Shown here one piece after another: positions 45,800-55,078 of a DNA stretch of 64,000 bases. The stretch is from Rhodospirillales bacterium. Its GTDB lineage: Bacteria; Pseudomonadota; Alphaproteobacteria; Rhodospirillales; Casp-alpha2. Position 1 is the stretch's first letter. Each line of letters opens with the position of its first letter. The DNA lies in NCBI GenBank assembly GCA_018662225.1, contig JABJGO010000082.1, positions 1 through 64,000 of the forward strand. The letters are read 5' to 3'. The position numbers and the translations under genes are program-made. The notes below the pieces were generated by a model, which saw only the letters and a program-made list of their open reading frames with translations, did not search any database and was not told the origin of the DNA.

Positions 45800-46498
45800 T
45801 CAGGCGTCTTCGAACTTGTTGAAGAAATACCCTACCAACCCACCTAAGACAGCCCAGAATAATCCCACTGTGACCAACGACGAAACCGCAAACTGTGCCA
45901 CCACTTCAGTGGGCAGATCATGGGTGAATTCGCCTGGGCGCGGTGCACCCACCACATGGGGAATGACCATGATGACCACACCGGCAATCCGCATCACCGC
46001 GTTCGTGCCAAACACCAGCAAGCCCAGGCTTATGGCTGTGGCAATAGCTGTGGCAATCCACCACAGCTGACGATGATCAATATCACCACCCATCATGCCC
46101 GGCAATTCTGGCGGTATTCCCAAGGCGGGTGCCACGTACAGCGAGGCGAACCCGGCCAGCCCCCATAACACCCCCTGCCGGGTATCCACATTCTGTCCAC
46201 GCAAGGCGAACAACGCGGCCAACATGAAGCTGTAGCCAACGCTCATCAACACCGAGGTCAGCAGCGTAAACCCGTGCCGCTCGAAACCTTCTTCCGGCAT
46301 CCAGGCCATACTGTGATCATGGCTGGATTCCTCACCATCGGTCGCTTCTTCGCCGTGTTCGTGCCCGGATTCAGCGCCGCCTTCGTACTGTTCAGCAAAA
46401 CTGATAAGGGGAACGGTGGTGACCATTTGCAGGCCGGTTACAAATATACCAGCGAGCGCGCCAGCGGCCAACGCGGTCATTACAATACGCCTGAACAT
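45800..46498 (-). CDS. cbtA: CbtA cobalt transporter subunit
   Basis: Predicted cobalt permease of about five membrane spans (232 aa). The first periplasmic loop is His/Glu-rich (ESGHEHGEE, SSHDHSMAW), a likely metal collector, and the family motif GGDIDHRQLWWIATA follows later. The ATG at 46498 has AGGAG 7 nt upstream. Follows cbtB by 85 bp under a cobalamin riboswitch. The transport role is predicted for the family by regulon, not measured. Confidence 0.88.
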   Translation of the reverse strand: MFRRIVMTALAAGALAGIFVTGLQMVTTVPLISFAEQYEGGAESGHEHGEEATDGEESSHDHSMAWMPEEGFERHGFTLLTSVLMSVGYSFMLAALFALRGQNVDTRQGVLWGLAGFASLYVAPALGIPPELPGMMGGDIDHRQLWWIATAIATAISLGLLVFGTNAVMRIAGVVIMVIPHVVGAPRPGEFTHDLPTEVVAQFAVSSLVTVGLFWAVLGGLVGYFFNKFEDA

Positions 46499-46583
46499 CA
46501 TAGGGCTCCTGAATATACACAAGCATAACACGTCGCACCGGCACGAGCCGGGCGAGCATCAAACCAGGACTTGAACGAAAACC

Positions 46584-46769
46584 CTAGTGACAGGGCAGCG
46601 CAAAAGCGTGACGGCTGTCGTGTGCAGCATTGTGAATTTCAGTGGGCTGAGCGAAACCTACGCCGTAGACCATGAATACACCAAATACCAAGGCGAAGGC
46701 GGCGGGCAGAACCCGGCTGGATACGTCATCGGCAATAGCATTACGAATATCAGTTACTTTGGTTGTCAT
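46584..46769 (-). CDS. cbtB: CbtB cobalt transporter small subunit
   Basis: A 61-aa single-span protein that partners CbtA. After the span (LPAAFALVFGVFMVYGVGFA) comes the conserved His-rich end EIHNAAHDSRHAFALPCH, a clear CbtB signature. The frame is open upstream to 46904, but that part is the riboswitch and leader; the ATG at 46769 fits family length. Confidence 0.9.
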   Translation of the reverse strand: MTTKVTDIRNAIADDVSSRVLPAAFALVFGVFMVYGVGFAQPTEIHNAAHDSRHAFALPCH

Positions 46770-46833
46770 GTGATTGGTTCCATACCTTAAATAATCAACT
46801 CGAATCCAAATCACCGCCTTAGGATACAATCCT

Positions 46834-46858
46834 GCTCTGAGACACCCCGTCTCTGAGC
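46834..46858 (-). promoter_or_regulatory. Hairpin in cbtB leader after riboswitch
   Basis: Arms 46834-46843 and 46849-46858 pair over 10 bp with one T-T mismatch, loop ACCCC. It lies between the B12 box and the cbtB start. No T-tract follows, which favours control of translation or a Rho-dependent switch over intrinsic termination. Confidence 0.5.
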
Positions 46859-46871
46859 TGACGATGACACT

Positions 46872-47055
46872 TAATGGCAGGTCTCCTGGCTCACGGATCA
46901 TCACATCATCCAGCCTTCCCGGTCACCCTCAGCTGGGCGACTAGTGGCCTTTTCGAACAATGCTCACCGCTAACAGTTGCGGGGGCAGCCACGGTTTAGA
47001 TCCCCTATTGGGTCGATCTTTCCGCATTCCCTATTAATCCCCAGGCTTTATCGCC
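46872..47055 (-). ncRNA. Cobalamin riboswitch
   Basis: Read on the minus strand the region shows the cobalamin riboswitch landmarks in order: AATAGGGAA near the 5' end, GGCTGCCCCCGCAACTGT, GCCACTAG, and the B12 box GAGCCAGGAGACCTGCC at 46892-46876. It precedes cbtB and cbtA, a standard target. Rising adenosylcobalamin should shut off cobalt uptake. Ends are approximate. Confidence 0.93.
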
Positions 47056-47189
47056 ATAAACGGGGAACCATCACCGCGACTATAATCCGTCAAAAAGTGC
47101 GCGGTCAATGCACAGAAATCATCATTCGCTATATTTTTGCCACAAAGTGCTGCCCTACTGCTAAAAGTACATACTTATTCGGAGGACAC

Positions 47190-47882
47190 ATGGTCGAAAA
47201 AATCGCACTGGTAGATGATGATCGCAACATCCTGGCGTCGGTAACGATGGCGCTGGAAGCGGAAGGTTACGACGTCACCACCTATAATAACGGCGAAGAT
47301 GCTTTGAGTGGTCTGAACAAGTCCGCCGTCGATCTGGCGGTTCTGGATATCAAGATGCCGCGCATGGATGGTATGGAGCTGCTAAAACGGCTGCGCGATG
47401 ACAATGAACTGCCCGTTATATTTTTAACCTCCAAGGATGATGAGATTGACGAAATGCTGGGCTTGCGCATGGGGGCGGATGATTACATCACCAAGCCGTT
47501 CTCCCAACGGTTGCTGATTGAACGGATTCGCGCGGTTCTGCGTCGGCGGTCCTCGGTGGAATCACCAGAAGATGACAAGAAGATCGTTCGTCGTGGCGAT
47601 CTGTTGCTCGACCCCACCCGGCACCTGTGTGCATGGAAAGGCGATCATGTGAACCTCACCGTTACAGAATTCCTGTTGCTGGAAGCGCTGGCCCGCCGAC
47701 CGGGGCTGGTGAAAAACCGGGATCAGCTGATTGATGCGGCTTATGGAGAGCATATCTACGTAGACGATCGCACCATCGATAGCCACATCAAGCGGTTGAG
47801 ACGAAAATTCAAAGCTGTGGATGACGATTTTTCAGAAATTGAGACTCTCTATGGCATAGGATACCGTTACCGCACCGAATAA
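47190..47882 (+). CDS. chvI: ChvI-type response regulator
   Basis: OmpR-family regulator of 230 aa. The receiver has VDDDRN, phospho-acceptor Asp in [11 protein letters not shown] near residue 52, and Lys in YITKPF near 101. The winged helix at the C-terminus has [17 protein letters not shown] and YGIGYRY. The start at 47190 is fixed by GGAGG at 47181-47185; the longer open frame from 46977 runs through the riboswitch. Paired with the ChvG kinase that follows; in this class ChvGI governs envelope, acid and carbon responses. Confidence 0.93.
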   Translation: MVEKIALVDDDRNILASVTMALEAEGYDVTTYNNGEDALSGLNKSAVDLAVLDIKMPRMDGMELLKRLRDDNELPVIFLTSKDDEIDEMLGLRMGADDYITKPFSQRLLIERIRAVLRRRSSVESPEDDKKIVRRGDLLLDPTRHLCAWKGDHVNLTVTEFLLLEALARRPGLVKNRDQLIDAAYGEHIYVDDRTIDSHIKRLRRKFKAVDDDFSEIETLYGIGYRYRTE

Positions 47883-47901
47883 GGTGTTTGAACGGGGTCA
47901 T

Positions 47902-49581
47902 ATGGAATCGAGAGACAAAATATCAACACCACCAGACTTGGAGCCTATCCGGTCCCATGATCGCGCGCCTGTAAATCGGTCCAGACGTAAACGCCGGTTC
48001 TCGCCTATCAAGCGGCGCATTCTGACGGTTAATGTTCTGGCGCTCGGGATGATCATCGCCGGGTTACTTTATCACGGCGAGTACCGCGACAACCTGATCG
48101 AATCCGAGATCACGGCCCTGCGCGCTCATGCTGACATGTTTTCTGCGGCGCTTGGCGAAGGCGCGGTGGGCGGCAAAACACCGTTGGATCAGGTTCTGGT
48201 GCGGGAAACGGCCAATCGCATTGTGTTGCGTATGGTGGAAAGCACTGACACCCGCGCACGCCTGTTTCGCTTTAACGGCCAACTGGTCGCCGATTCTCGC
48301 AGCCTGATGCATGCGGGCCGGGATGTGGAAGTAGAAGTCCTGCTCCCCCCCATTGAAGCCCCGGCGGTTCTGCATGCCCTGTTTGGCTTGTATGACCGGC
48401 TCGTTAGCTACCTGACGGGTCGCGAAACCCTGAAGCCTTATGTGGAGCATCCCCGCCAACATGCCCGGCAATACCCGGAGGTCATCCTGGCGTTGCAAGG
48501 TCAGGCCGCCAAAGCCATTCGAACCTATGGACGGGACCAACTGCTTATCTCTGTATCAGTTCCCGTACAGCGCTATAAAAAGGTTCTGGGTGCGGTGCTG
48601 GTCACCAAAACATCCAAAGACATCGATCAGGCCATGTTCGAAGTTCGCCTGAATATTCTCAAGATTTTTGCCGTGACCCTGGCTATAACGTCCCTGCTGT
48701 CTCTTTATCTGGCCGGCACGATTGCCCAGCCTATCCTGAAACTGTCCGATGCCGCCGACAAAATTCGTCATTCTCTAAACCGACAGGACAGGCTTTCCGA
48801 ACTGGAAGCGAGAGACGACGAGATCGGTGATCTGGCCCAGTCCCTGCACGATATGACGGATGCCCTGTGGGATCGCATGGATGCTATCGAGCGATTTGCC
48901 GCCGATGTATCTCACGAAATCAAAAACCCGCTCACGTCTCTCAAAAGTGCGGTGGAGACGGCCGCCCGCGTGACCGAGCCTGAGCAGCAACAAAAGCTGC
49001 TGGCTATTATTCAGGATGATGTGGAACGACTGGATCGCTTGATCACGGATATATCCAATGCGTCCAGACTGGATGCAGAACTGTCGCGAACCGCCCTGAC
49101 CAAAATCAATGTGGGCGACATGCTGGAAACACTGACAGATATCCATACGTCAACAGCAAAGGAAGGTGCACCGCGCATCGTTGTTGAGATGGGCACCAAC
49201 ACAGCGTGTGCTGTATCAGGCATGGAGGACCGATTGGTGCAGGTGTTCCGGAACCTGATCGCCAACGCCATAACCTTCAGCCCGACCGAAGGCCTGATCA
49301 CTATCGCCTTGCACCAGGACGATGATGGGTGTGCTATTGTCACCGTCAGTGACGAAGGCCCCGGCATTCAACCGGGCAAGGAGACAACCATCTTTGAGCG
49401 ATTTTATTCAGAACGGCCAGAGGGTGAGAAATTTGGCACCCATTCCGGGCTGGGCCTCAGCATTTCCAAGCTAATCATCGATGCCCACCACGGCACGATT
49501 GCCGCGGGTAATCGGTACGCCACAAATGGCGCTGTCATTGGGGCACGGTTTACGGTTACCTTGCCCGCCATAACCGGTTAA
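47902..49581 (+). CDS. chvG: ChvG-type sensor histidine kinase
   Basis: A 559-aa kinase: membrane span near residues 25-50, periplasmic stimulus-sensing domain, second span near 250-275, HAMP, HisKA with FAADVSHEIKNPLTSLKSAV, and HATPase_c ending with GLGLSISKLIIDAHHG. Architecture and place (next to chvI and hprK) identify ChvG/ExoS. The ATG at 47902 is preferred; a GTG at 47884 gives six more residues. Confidence 0.93.
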   Translation: MESRDKISTPPDLEPIRSHDRAPVNRSRRKRRFSPIKRRILTVNVLALGMIIAGLLYHGEYRDNLIESEITALRAHADMFSAALGEGAVGGKTPLDQVLVRETANRIVLRMVESTDTRARLFRFNGQLVADSRSLMHAGRDVEVEVLLPPIEAPAVLHALFGLYDRLVSYLTGRETLKPYVEHPRQHARQYPEVILALQGQAAKAIRTYGRDQLLISVSVPVQRYKKVLGAVLVTKTSKDIDQAMFEVRLNILKIFAVTLAITSLLSLYLAGTIAQPILKLSDAADKIRHSLNRQDRLSELEARDDEIGDLAQSLHDMTDALWDRMDAIERFAADVSHEIKNPLTSLKSAVETAARVTEPEQQQKLLAIIQDDVERLDRLITDISNASRLDAELSRTALTKINVGDMLETLTDIHTSTAKEGAPRIVVEMGTNTACAVSGMEDRLVQVFRNLIANAITFSPTEGLITIALHQDDDGCAIVTVSDEGPGIQPGKETTIFERFYSERPEGEKFGTHSGLGLSISKLIIDAHHGTIAAGNRYATNGAVIGARFTVTLPAITG

Positions 49582-49600
49582 CAACACAGAGAGATCGCGC

Positions 49601-50038
49601 GTGCCCCAAATTCATGCAACCGCCGTCAGCATCAAAGGCAATGGCATCGTCCTGTGTGGTGATTCGGGTGCGGGAAAGTCTGATCTTGGCCTGCGGATGA
49701 TTGATCGTGGCGCGCGTTTAGTGGCCGATGACCGGTGTGATCTGAACATGGTGGATGACCAACTGATAGCCTCATGTCCGCAAACGATCTTCGGCCTGAT
49801 GGAAGTACGCGGCATTGGCATCCTGCGGTTTGAATGCGAAGGCGCGGCCCCGGTGCGGTTAATCGTAGAACTGTGCGACGCATCCGATATTGAACGTCTG
49901 CCCGAACAACGCATGAACAAAAAATACGGAATCGAAATACCAACGATCAGAATAGCGCCGTTCGAGGCGTCAGCAGCCACCAAGATTATCGTGGCGCTGG
50001 GCCATGTTCTGGGCGAGATCGAAAGCCAATCGGCATGA
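49601..50038 (+). CDS. hprK: HPr kinase/phosphorylase, short alphaproteobacterial form
   Basis: Phosphorylates HPr on serine in answer to metabolites. At 145 aa it has only the C-terminal catalytic half: Walker A GDSGAGKSDLGLRM near residue 20 and the VRGIGIL signature near 66; the N-terminal domain of Gram-positive HprK is missing, as is normal in Alphaproteobacteria. GTG start. Overlaps rapZ (ATGA). Confidence 0.93.
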   Translation: MPQIHATAVSIKGNGIVLCGDSGAGKSDLGLRMIDRGARLVADDRCDLNMVDDQLIASCPQTIFGLMEVRGIGILRFECEGAAPVRLIVELCDASDIERLPEQRMNKKYGIEIPTIRIAPFEASAATKIIVALGHVLGEIESQSA

Positions 50039-50919
50039 CACAAAACGGAACAACCAGACGCGTAATCTTTGTAACTGGTGTTTCCGGTGCAGGAAAATCC
50101 ACCGCGCTGAACGTGTTCGAAGACTTAGGCTTCGAGGCCGTAGACAATCTACCTGTTTCCTTGCTGCCTTCCTTATTGGCCAATCAGGTGCTGTCCGAGG
50201 TCGGCCAGATGATTGCTATTGGTATTGATGTGCGAGCACGGGATTTCGATGCCCGCAATCTGCGCGACAAAATTGACCGCTTCAAGTCTATGCCAGACGT
50301 TGATGTAACGTTGCTATTCCTTGATTGTGAAGACAGCGAACTTGAAAATCGCTTTTCCGCTACCCGCCGCCGTCACCCGTTGGCCCAGGACCGCCGGGTA
50401 CTGGATGGTATCATCCAGGAACGCGACCTGTTGGCACCCTTAAAGGAATCGGCGGACATGGTGATGGATTCAACAAATTGCACCGTGGCCGATTTCCGAC
50501 ACCTGATGGAGGAACATTTCAGCAGCGAAGACACCAATGATCTGACTATTTTTGTCACGTCATTTTCCTTCGCTAAGGGTGTGCCACGGGACGCAGACAT
50601 GGTTTTTGATGTTCGATTTTTGCAAAACCCTCACTACATCGATGATTTGCGCCGCTTAAGCGGTCTCGATGAACCCATTGGCGCATATATAAGCCAAGAC
50701 CCTGATTTTCCATCGTTTATTGATAACCTGAAGCAGCTTCTCGGGCCTTTACTGCCCCGATATGCTGATGAAGGAAAACGATATTTGACCATTGCCGTTG
50801 GCTGTACAGGGGGGCGACATCGCTCGGTTTTCCTGACAGAAACGCTGGCTGCATGGATATTATCCACAGGCAGGCAGGCGCAAATTCATCACAGGGACTT
50901 GGAAAATGCGGGAAAATAG
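50035..50919 (+). CDS. rapZ: RapZ-family nucleotide-binding protein
   Basis: A 294-aa P-loop protein: Walker A GVSGAGKSTALNVFEDLG near residue 14, DNLPVSLLPSL, and the C-terminal domain with AVGCTGGRHRSVFLTETLA, as in RapZ (YvcJ). In enterobacteria RapZ delivers GlmZ/GlmY sRNA to RNase E; its alphaproteobacterial role is less clear. Lies in the regulatory PTS operon between hprK and the EIIA gene. Confidence 0.93.
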   Translation: MTQNGTTRRVIFVTGVSGAGKSTALNVFEDLGFEAVDNLPVSLLPSLLANQVLSEVGQMIAIGIDVRARDFDARNLRDKIDRFKSMPDVDVTLLFLDCEDSELENRFSATRRRHPLAQDRRVLDGIIQERDLLAPLKESADMVMDSTNCTVADFRHLMEEHFSSEDTNDLTIFVTSFSFAKGVPRDADMVFDVRFLQNPHYIDDLRRLSGLDEPIGAYISQDPDFPSFIDNLKQLLGPLLPRYADEGKRYLTIAVGCTGGRHRSVFLTETLAAWILSTGRQAQIHHRDLENAGK

Positions 50920-50975
50920 TCTGAAATCCTTCCAATAAGAAGAAACTGCGCTCTTAAACGAAGGAAAAGATAACG

Positions 50976-51383
50976 ATGATCGGTTTGGTCCTTGTTACCC
51001 ACGGTCGCCTTGCCGAGGAACTTATCGCCGCGCTGGAACATGTGGTTGGCCCACAGGAAAGTGTCGTTGCGGTCTGTATCGGACCTGATGACGATATGGA
51101 ACGTCGTCGCACCGATATTCTGGAAAGTATCGAGCGGGCAAATTCCGGGGGTGGCGTCATCCTGCTCACCGACATGTTCGGTGGTACGCCGTCGAACCTG
51201 GCTATTTCCGTTATGGAACAGGCACAAGTCGAGGTTATTGCCGGTGCCAACCTGCCTATGCTGATCAAGCTGGCCAGTGTACGCGCAACCGCCAGTTTGG
51301 AAGACGCCGCAGAACAAGCCGCAGACGCCGGACGCAAATATATCAACATCGCCTCGCAATTGTTGCAGGAGGACGGCACGTGA
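50976..51383 (+). CDS. PTS EIIA component, mannose type
   Basis: A 135-aa single EIIA(Man)-fold protein with active-site His9 in LVTHGRLAEEL, then LTDMFGGTPSNLA near residue 68. No EIIB or EIIC is encoded nearby, so it most likely acts as a regulatory phospho-acceptor rather than in sugar uptake. Four-nt overlap with the HPr gene. Confidence 0.92.
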   Translation: MIGLVLVTHGRLAEELIAALEHVVGPQESVVAVCIGPDDDMERRRTDILESIERANSGGGVILLTDMFGGTPSNLAISVMEQAQVEVIAGANLPMLIKLASVRATASLEDAAEQAADAGRKYINIASQLLQEDGT

Positions 51384-51670
51384 CCTCTTCGGGCTCGGGT
51401 GCTGACAGCTGTCTGGTCACAATCGTCAACAAACGAGGCCTGCATGCACGGGCGGCGGCCAAGTTCGTAAAAACGGCCACCGATTTTGATGCCCGGATTG
51501 ACGTCAGCCGAAATGGCCAGACGGTATCGGGTAAATCGATTATGGGCCTGATGATGCTGGCCGCATCGCCGGGTACAGAGATCGAAATTACTGCCGTCGG
51601 CCCGGCGGGTGCCGATGCTATGTCAGCACTTAAAGCACTGGTCCAGGCCGGGTTCGATGAAGAGGACTAA
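51380..51670 (+). CDS. ptsH: HPr phosphocarrier protein
   Basis: Phosphocarrier between enzyme I and EIIA, also substrate of HprK. The active His22 is in NKRGLHARAAAKF and the serine phosphorylation region is GKSIMGLMMLAASPG near residue 54. 96 aa, GTG start, stop 5 bp before ptsI. Confidence 0.94.
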   Translation: MTSSGSGADSCLVTIVNKRGLHARAAAKFVKTATDFDARIDVSRNGQTVSGKSIMGLMMLAASPGTEIEITAVGPAGADAMSALKALVQAGFDEED

Positions 51671-51675
51671 GTGGC

Positions 51676-53448
51676 ATGGCTCGTAAAACGCCCTCTGCAC
51701 CAACCAGAGAACAGTCATTCAGCGGCTTGGGGGTATCCCCAGGCATCGCCATTGGCCCGGCTTACGTGCGTGAGCACGGTGCCATTGATATCCCCGAGTA
51801 CACCATCCCCGACAGCAAGATCAAAGCCGAATGCAAACGGCTGGATGCTGCGGTCGAACGCGCACAGCGCCAAATGGCACGACTCAGAGCCAAAGCCAAG
51901 ACCATGCCGGAGACCGCCGCCGATGAACTGGGGTTTCTGGTCGAAGCCTACGAGCAGATGCTCAAGGATTCCCGTCTGATCCGGGGCGCCAAACAGCGCA
52001 TTTCCTCCGATCACATGAACGCTGAAGCCGCCATTCAGGCCGAGATCACCGACATCACCCACGCCTTTGCCGCCATGGATGATGTGTATATCGCCGCCCG
52101 CATTGACGATATTCGCGGCGTCGGTCGTCGCCTGATCCTGAACCTGACCCAAACGCCGGTAAAACCGTTCGCTTCGGTGCCCAAGGGCAGCATCATTATT
52201 GCCGATGAACTGACACCCGCCGATACGGCGCAACTCAACCCCGAACGGGTGGTTGGTGCAGCGGCTGATCTGGGTGGTGGCGAAGGTCATACGGCCATTA
52301 TGGCCCGCGCGCTCGGCTTGCCTACGGTATTGGGTGCCCAGGATATGCTACGCAACGTGCGGCACGGTGAAATGATCATGATCGACGGCACGGTGGGCCG
52401 GGTTGTCATCAACCCCAGCAAAGCTACGCTGGACGCCGCCACCAAACAGCAAAAAGCATACCGCCGTCAGGCCGAGCGCCTGCACCGTATGCGTGACCTA
52501 CCCGCGATTACCCGCGATGAGGTCGATATCATCCTACAGGCCAATGTGGAACTACCTATTGAAATGACCATGGTCAAAACGTCGGGCGCCGCCGGGGTGG
52601 GCCTGTTGCGCTCAGAATTCATGTTTATGGGCCGCGACGATGTACCGGATGAAGAAGAGCAATACGAAAGTTTCCGCGATGTGGTGCTGGCTGCCGATGG
52701 TCCGGTCACCATTCGCACGTTGGACGTGGGTGGCGAAAAACCAGCCGAAGCCCTGTTCAAAGGCATGGATGAGAAAGCCACATCGGCGCTGGGCCTGCGC
52801 GGTATTCGCCTGTCGCTGTTGCAACCCGATATTCTGGAAACACAGTTCCGGGCTATTTTACGCGCTGCCAACCATGGCCCGGTTCGTATTCTGCTGCCCA
52901 TGGTGTCCACCGTATCCGAAGTCCGCCAGGCCAAGGCTATTTTGAAGAAGGCCGTGACCAAGCTGAAACGCCGCAAGGCCACTGTACCCAACCCTATTCC
53001 GCCCATTGGTTGTATGATTGAGGTGCCGGGTGCGGCACTGGCGGCGGATGCGCTGGCACAGGTGTGCGATTTCTTTGCCATCGGGTCCAACGATCTGACC
53101 ATGTACACGTTGGCCATCGATCGGGGTAATGAGTACGTGGCTGATCTGTTCGATCCATTGCATCCGGCCGTGCTCAGGCTCATCCAGTTTTCAGCCGAGG
53201 CCGCGCGACGGATGGATATCCCGGTCAGCATCTGTGGCGAAATGGCGGGCGATCCCCGGTACACGGCGTTGCTCGTCGGGCTGGGGTTTCGCGAATTATC
53301 CATGACCGCCCTGAATATTCCGCGCGTGAAACAGCGCATTCGCGATCTGGACGTGATTGCCGCCAACCGGCGCGCCAGCCAGATTATGGATCAGGTGGAT
53401 TCAGGCCGTATCGCCACCCTGATAGATGATATGAACGAGATGGGTTAA
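51676..53448 (+). CDS. ptsI: PTS enzyme I
   Basis: Phosphoenolpyruvate-protein phosphotransferase, 590 aa. The phospho-accepting His205 is in GGGEGHTAIMARALG, and the PEP-binding barrel has IGCMIEVPGAALAAD, FFAIGSNDLTMY and the Cys signature VSICGEMAGDP. No extra GAF domain at the N-terminus, so it is not the nitrogen-type EI-Ntr. Last gene of hprK-rapZ-EIIA-ptsH-ptsI. Confidence 0.94.
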   Translation: MARKTPSAPTREQSFSGLGVSPGIAIGPAYVREHGAIDIPEYTIPDSKIKAECKRLDAAVERAQRQMARLRAKAKTMPETAADELGFLVEAYEQMLKDSRLIRGAKQRISSDHMNAEAAIQAEITDITHAFAAMDDVYIAARIDDIRGVGRRLILNLTQTPVKPFASVPKGSIIIADELTPADTAQLNPERVVGAAADLGGGEGHTAIMARALGLPTVLGAQDMLRNVRHGEMIMIDGTVGRVVINPSKATLDAATKQQKAYRRQAERLHRMRDLPAITRDEVDIILQANVELPIEMTMVKTSGAAGVGLLRSEFMFMGRDDVPDEEEQYESFRDVVLAADGPVTIRTLDVGGEKPAEALFKGMDEKATSALGLRGIRLSLLQPDILETQFRAILRAANHGPVRILLPMVSTVSEVRQAKAILKKAVTKLKRRKATVPNPIPPIGCMIEVPGAALAADALAQVCDFFAIGSNDLTMYTLAIDRGNEYVADLFDPLHPAVLRLIQFSAEAARRMDIPVSICGEMAGDPRYTALLVGLGFRELSMTALNIPRVKQRIRDLDVIAANRRASQIMDQVDSGRIATLIDDMNEMG

Positions 53449-53547
53449 TCCCCCTTTGGGCATTTACCAACGCCGAGGTTCATGCTAGGAACGCGCCATA
53501 AAATAAGCCTTTTTCTAAAGAATTCCCCCCATCAGGAGACACGTTCT

Positions 53548-54954
53548 ATGAGCTCGACAGACGATTATCAGGTAGCCGACATTTCACTGGCCGATTTTGG
53601 CCGTAAAGAACTGGACATTGCTGAGTCCGAAATGCCGGGCCTTATGTCCACCCGCGAAGAGTTTGCCGCCTCTCAGCCCCTTAAAGGCGCTCGCATCGCA
53701 GGCTCAATCCACATGACCATTCAGACCGGTGTGTTGATCGAAACACTGGAAGCTCTCGGCGCCGAAGTCCGCTGGGCATCATGCAACATCTATTCAACCC
53801 AGGATCACGCTGCTGCGGCCATCGCCGCCAACGGCACACCGGTTTTCGCCCATAAGGGTGAAACATTGGAAGAATACTGGGATTTCGCTCATCGCATTTT
53901 TGATTGGCACGACGGCGGCACACCCAACATGATTTTGGATGATGGCGGCGATGCCACCATGCTGATCTATCTGGGCTCCGAGGCCGAAAAAGATATCTCG
54001 GTGCTGGATAATCCGGGCAGCGAAGAAGCCGAGGTTATGTTTGCCTCCATCAAAGCCAAGTTGGCCATCGATCCCACCTGGTATTCTCGGAACCTGGCCA
54101 CCATCAAAGGTGTGACCGAAGAAACCACCACCGGCGTTCACCGGCTCGTTGAGATGGAAAAGGAAGGCACATTGCCCTTCCCGGCCATCAACGTGAATGA
54201 CTCGGTGACAAAATCCAAATTCGACAACAAATACGGTTGCCGCGAAAGTCTGGTGGATGCGATCCGTCGTGCCACCGACGTGATGATGGCCGGTAAAGTT
54301 GGCGTTGTTTGTGGTTACGGCGATGTGGGCAAAGGCTCCGCCGACTCGCTTCGTAATGCCGGTTGCCGCGTTCTGGTCACCGAAGCCGATCCCATCTGTG
54401 CCCTTCAGGCCTGCATGGAAGGTTTTGAAGTTGTGACCATGGAACAGGCCACCAGCCGCGGTGATATCTTCGTCACCACCACCGGCAACATCGACGTGAT
54501 TACCGTTGATCACATGCGCGCCATGAAAGACCGAGCCATCGTTTGTAACATCGGCCACTTCGATTCTGAAATTCAGATCGCGGCACTGAAAAACATGGAA
54601 TGGAACAACATCAAGCCACAGGTGGACGAAATCACCTTCCCGGATGGCAACCGCATCATCCTGCTGGCCGAAGGCCGCCTGGTTAACCTGGGCTGTGCCA
54701 CCGGCCACCCCAGCTTTGTGATGAGCGCGTCTTTCACCAACCAGACACTGGCCCAGATCGAGTTGTTCGCCAATAACGACGACGGCCAGTACGGAAACAA
54801 AGTTTACGTACTGCCAAAATGGCTGGACGAAAAAGTGGCTATGCTGCACCTGGGTAAACTGGGCGCATCACTGACCACGCTGAGCCAGGAACAGGCCGAC
54901 TACATCGGCGTCGAAGTAGCTGGCCCTCACAAACCTGAGGCCTATCGTTACTAG
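53548..54954 (+). CDS. ahcY: S-adenosylhomocysteine hydrolase
   Basis: NAD-dependent enzyme splitting S-adenosylhomocysteine to adenosine and homocysteine. 468 aa with [20 protein letters not shown] near the start, NAD-binding [17 protein letters not shown] near residue 252 and the terminal KPEAYRY. The ATG at 53548 has AGGAG about 9 nt upstream; an in-frame ATG at 53482 lacks this. Regular neighbour of the PTS genes in Alphaproteobacteria. Followed by a perfect terminator. Confidence 0.97.
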   Translation: MSSTDDYQVADISLADFGRKELDIAESEMPGLMSTREEFAASQPLKGARIAGSIHMTIQTGVLIETLEALGAEVRWASCNIYSTQDHAAAAIAANGTPVFAHKGETLEEYWDFAHRIFDWHDGGTPNMILDDGGDATMLIYLGSEAEKDISVLDNPGSEEAEVMFASIKAKLAIDPTWYSRNLATIKGVTEETTTGVHRLVEMEKEGTLPFPAINVNDSVTKSKFDNKYGCRESLVDAIRRATDVMMAGKVGVVCGYGDVGKGSADSLRNAGCRVLVTEADPICALQACMEGFEVVTMEQATSRGDIFVTTTGNIDVITVDHMRAMKDRAIVCNIGHFDSEIQIAALKNMEWNNIKPQVDEITFPDGNRIILLAEGRLVNLGCATGHPSFVMSASFTNQTLAQIELFANNDDGQYGNKVYVLPKWLDEKVAMLHLGKLGASLTTLSQEQADYIGVEVAGPHKPEAYRY

Positions 54955-54975
54955 GTTCCAGCTTTAGACCAAATC

Positions 54976-55012
54976 AAAAAAGGGCGGCTCTGAGATAGAG
55001 CCGCCCTTTTTT
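54976..55012 (+). terminator. Intrinsic terminator after ahcY
   Basis: Perfect 16-bp stem (54976-54991 with 54997-55012), 5-nt loop GAGAT, with A-run and T-run at its ends. It starts 21 bp after the ahcY stop and may also work for the gene on the other strand. Confidence 0.93.
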
Positions 55013-55037
55013 ATTGCCTTAGATATTACGCAAAGCC

Positions 55038-55078
55038 ACCTTCGCAAATTGAGCCAATTTGCTCGGGTTTTGCTCTAA
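55038..55078 (-). repeat. TAGAGCA element with hairpin at gene end
   Basis: Beginning with the stop codon of the minus-strand reductase gene, the sequence reads TAGAGCAAAACCCGAGC and then GCAAATTG-GCT-CAATTTGC, an 8-bp hairpin at 55044-55062. The minus strand after napC (990) reads TAGTGCAAAAACCGAAC and then AAATTGACTCAAT, so the two gene ends look related. The plus-strand copy at 40883 shares only TAGAGCAAAAC. Confidence 0.45.

Noticed and set aside
46584-46904. 106-codon version of cbtB
   Set aside because: The first 45 codons lie in the riboswitch and leader; family length supports the ATG at 46769.
53449-53547. SAM/SAH-type riboswitch before ahcY
   Set aside because: The 99-bp gap shows none of the known conserved cores or a convincing pseudoknot.
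52467-54849. Long minus-strand frames opposite ptsI and ahcY
   Set aside because: Shadows of strongly conserved genes on the plus strand.
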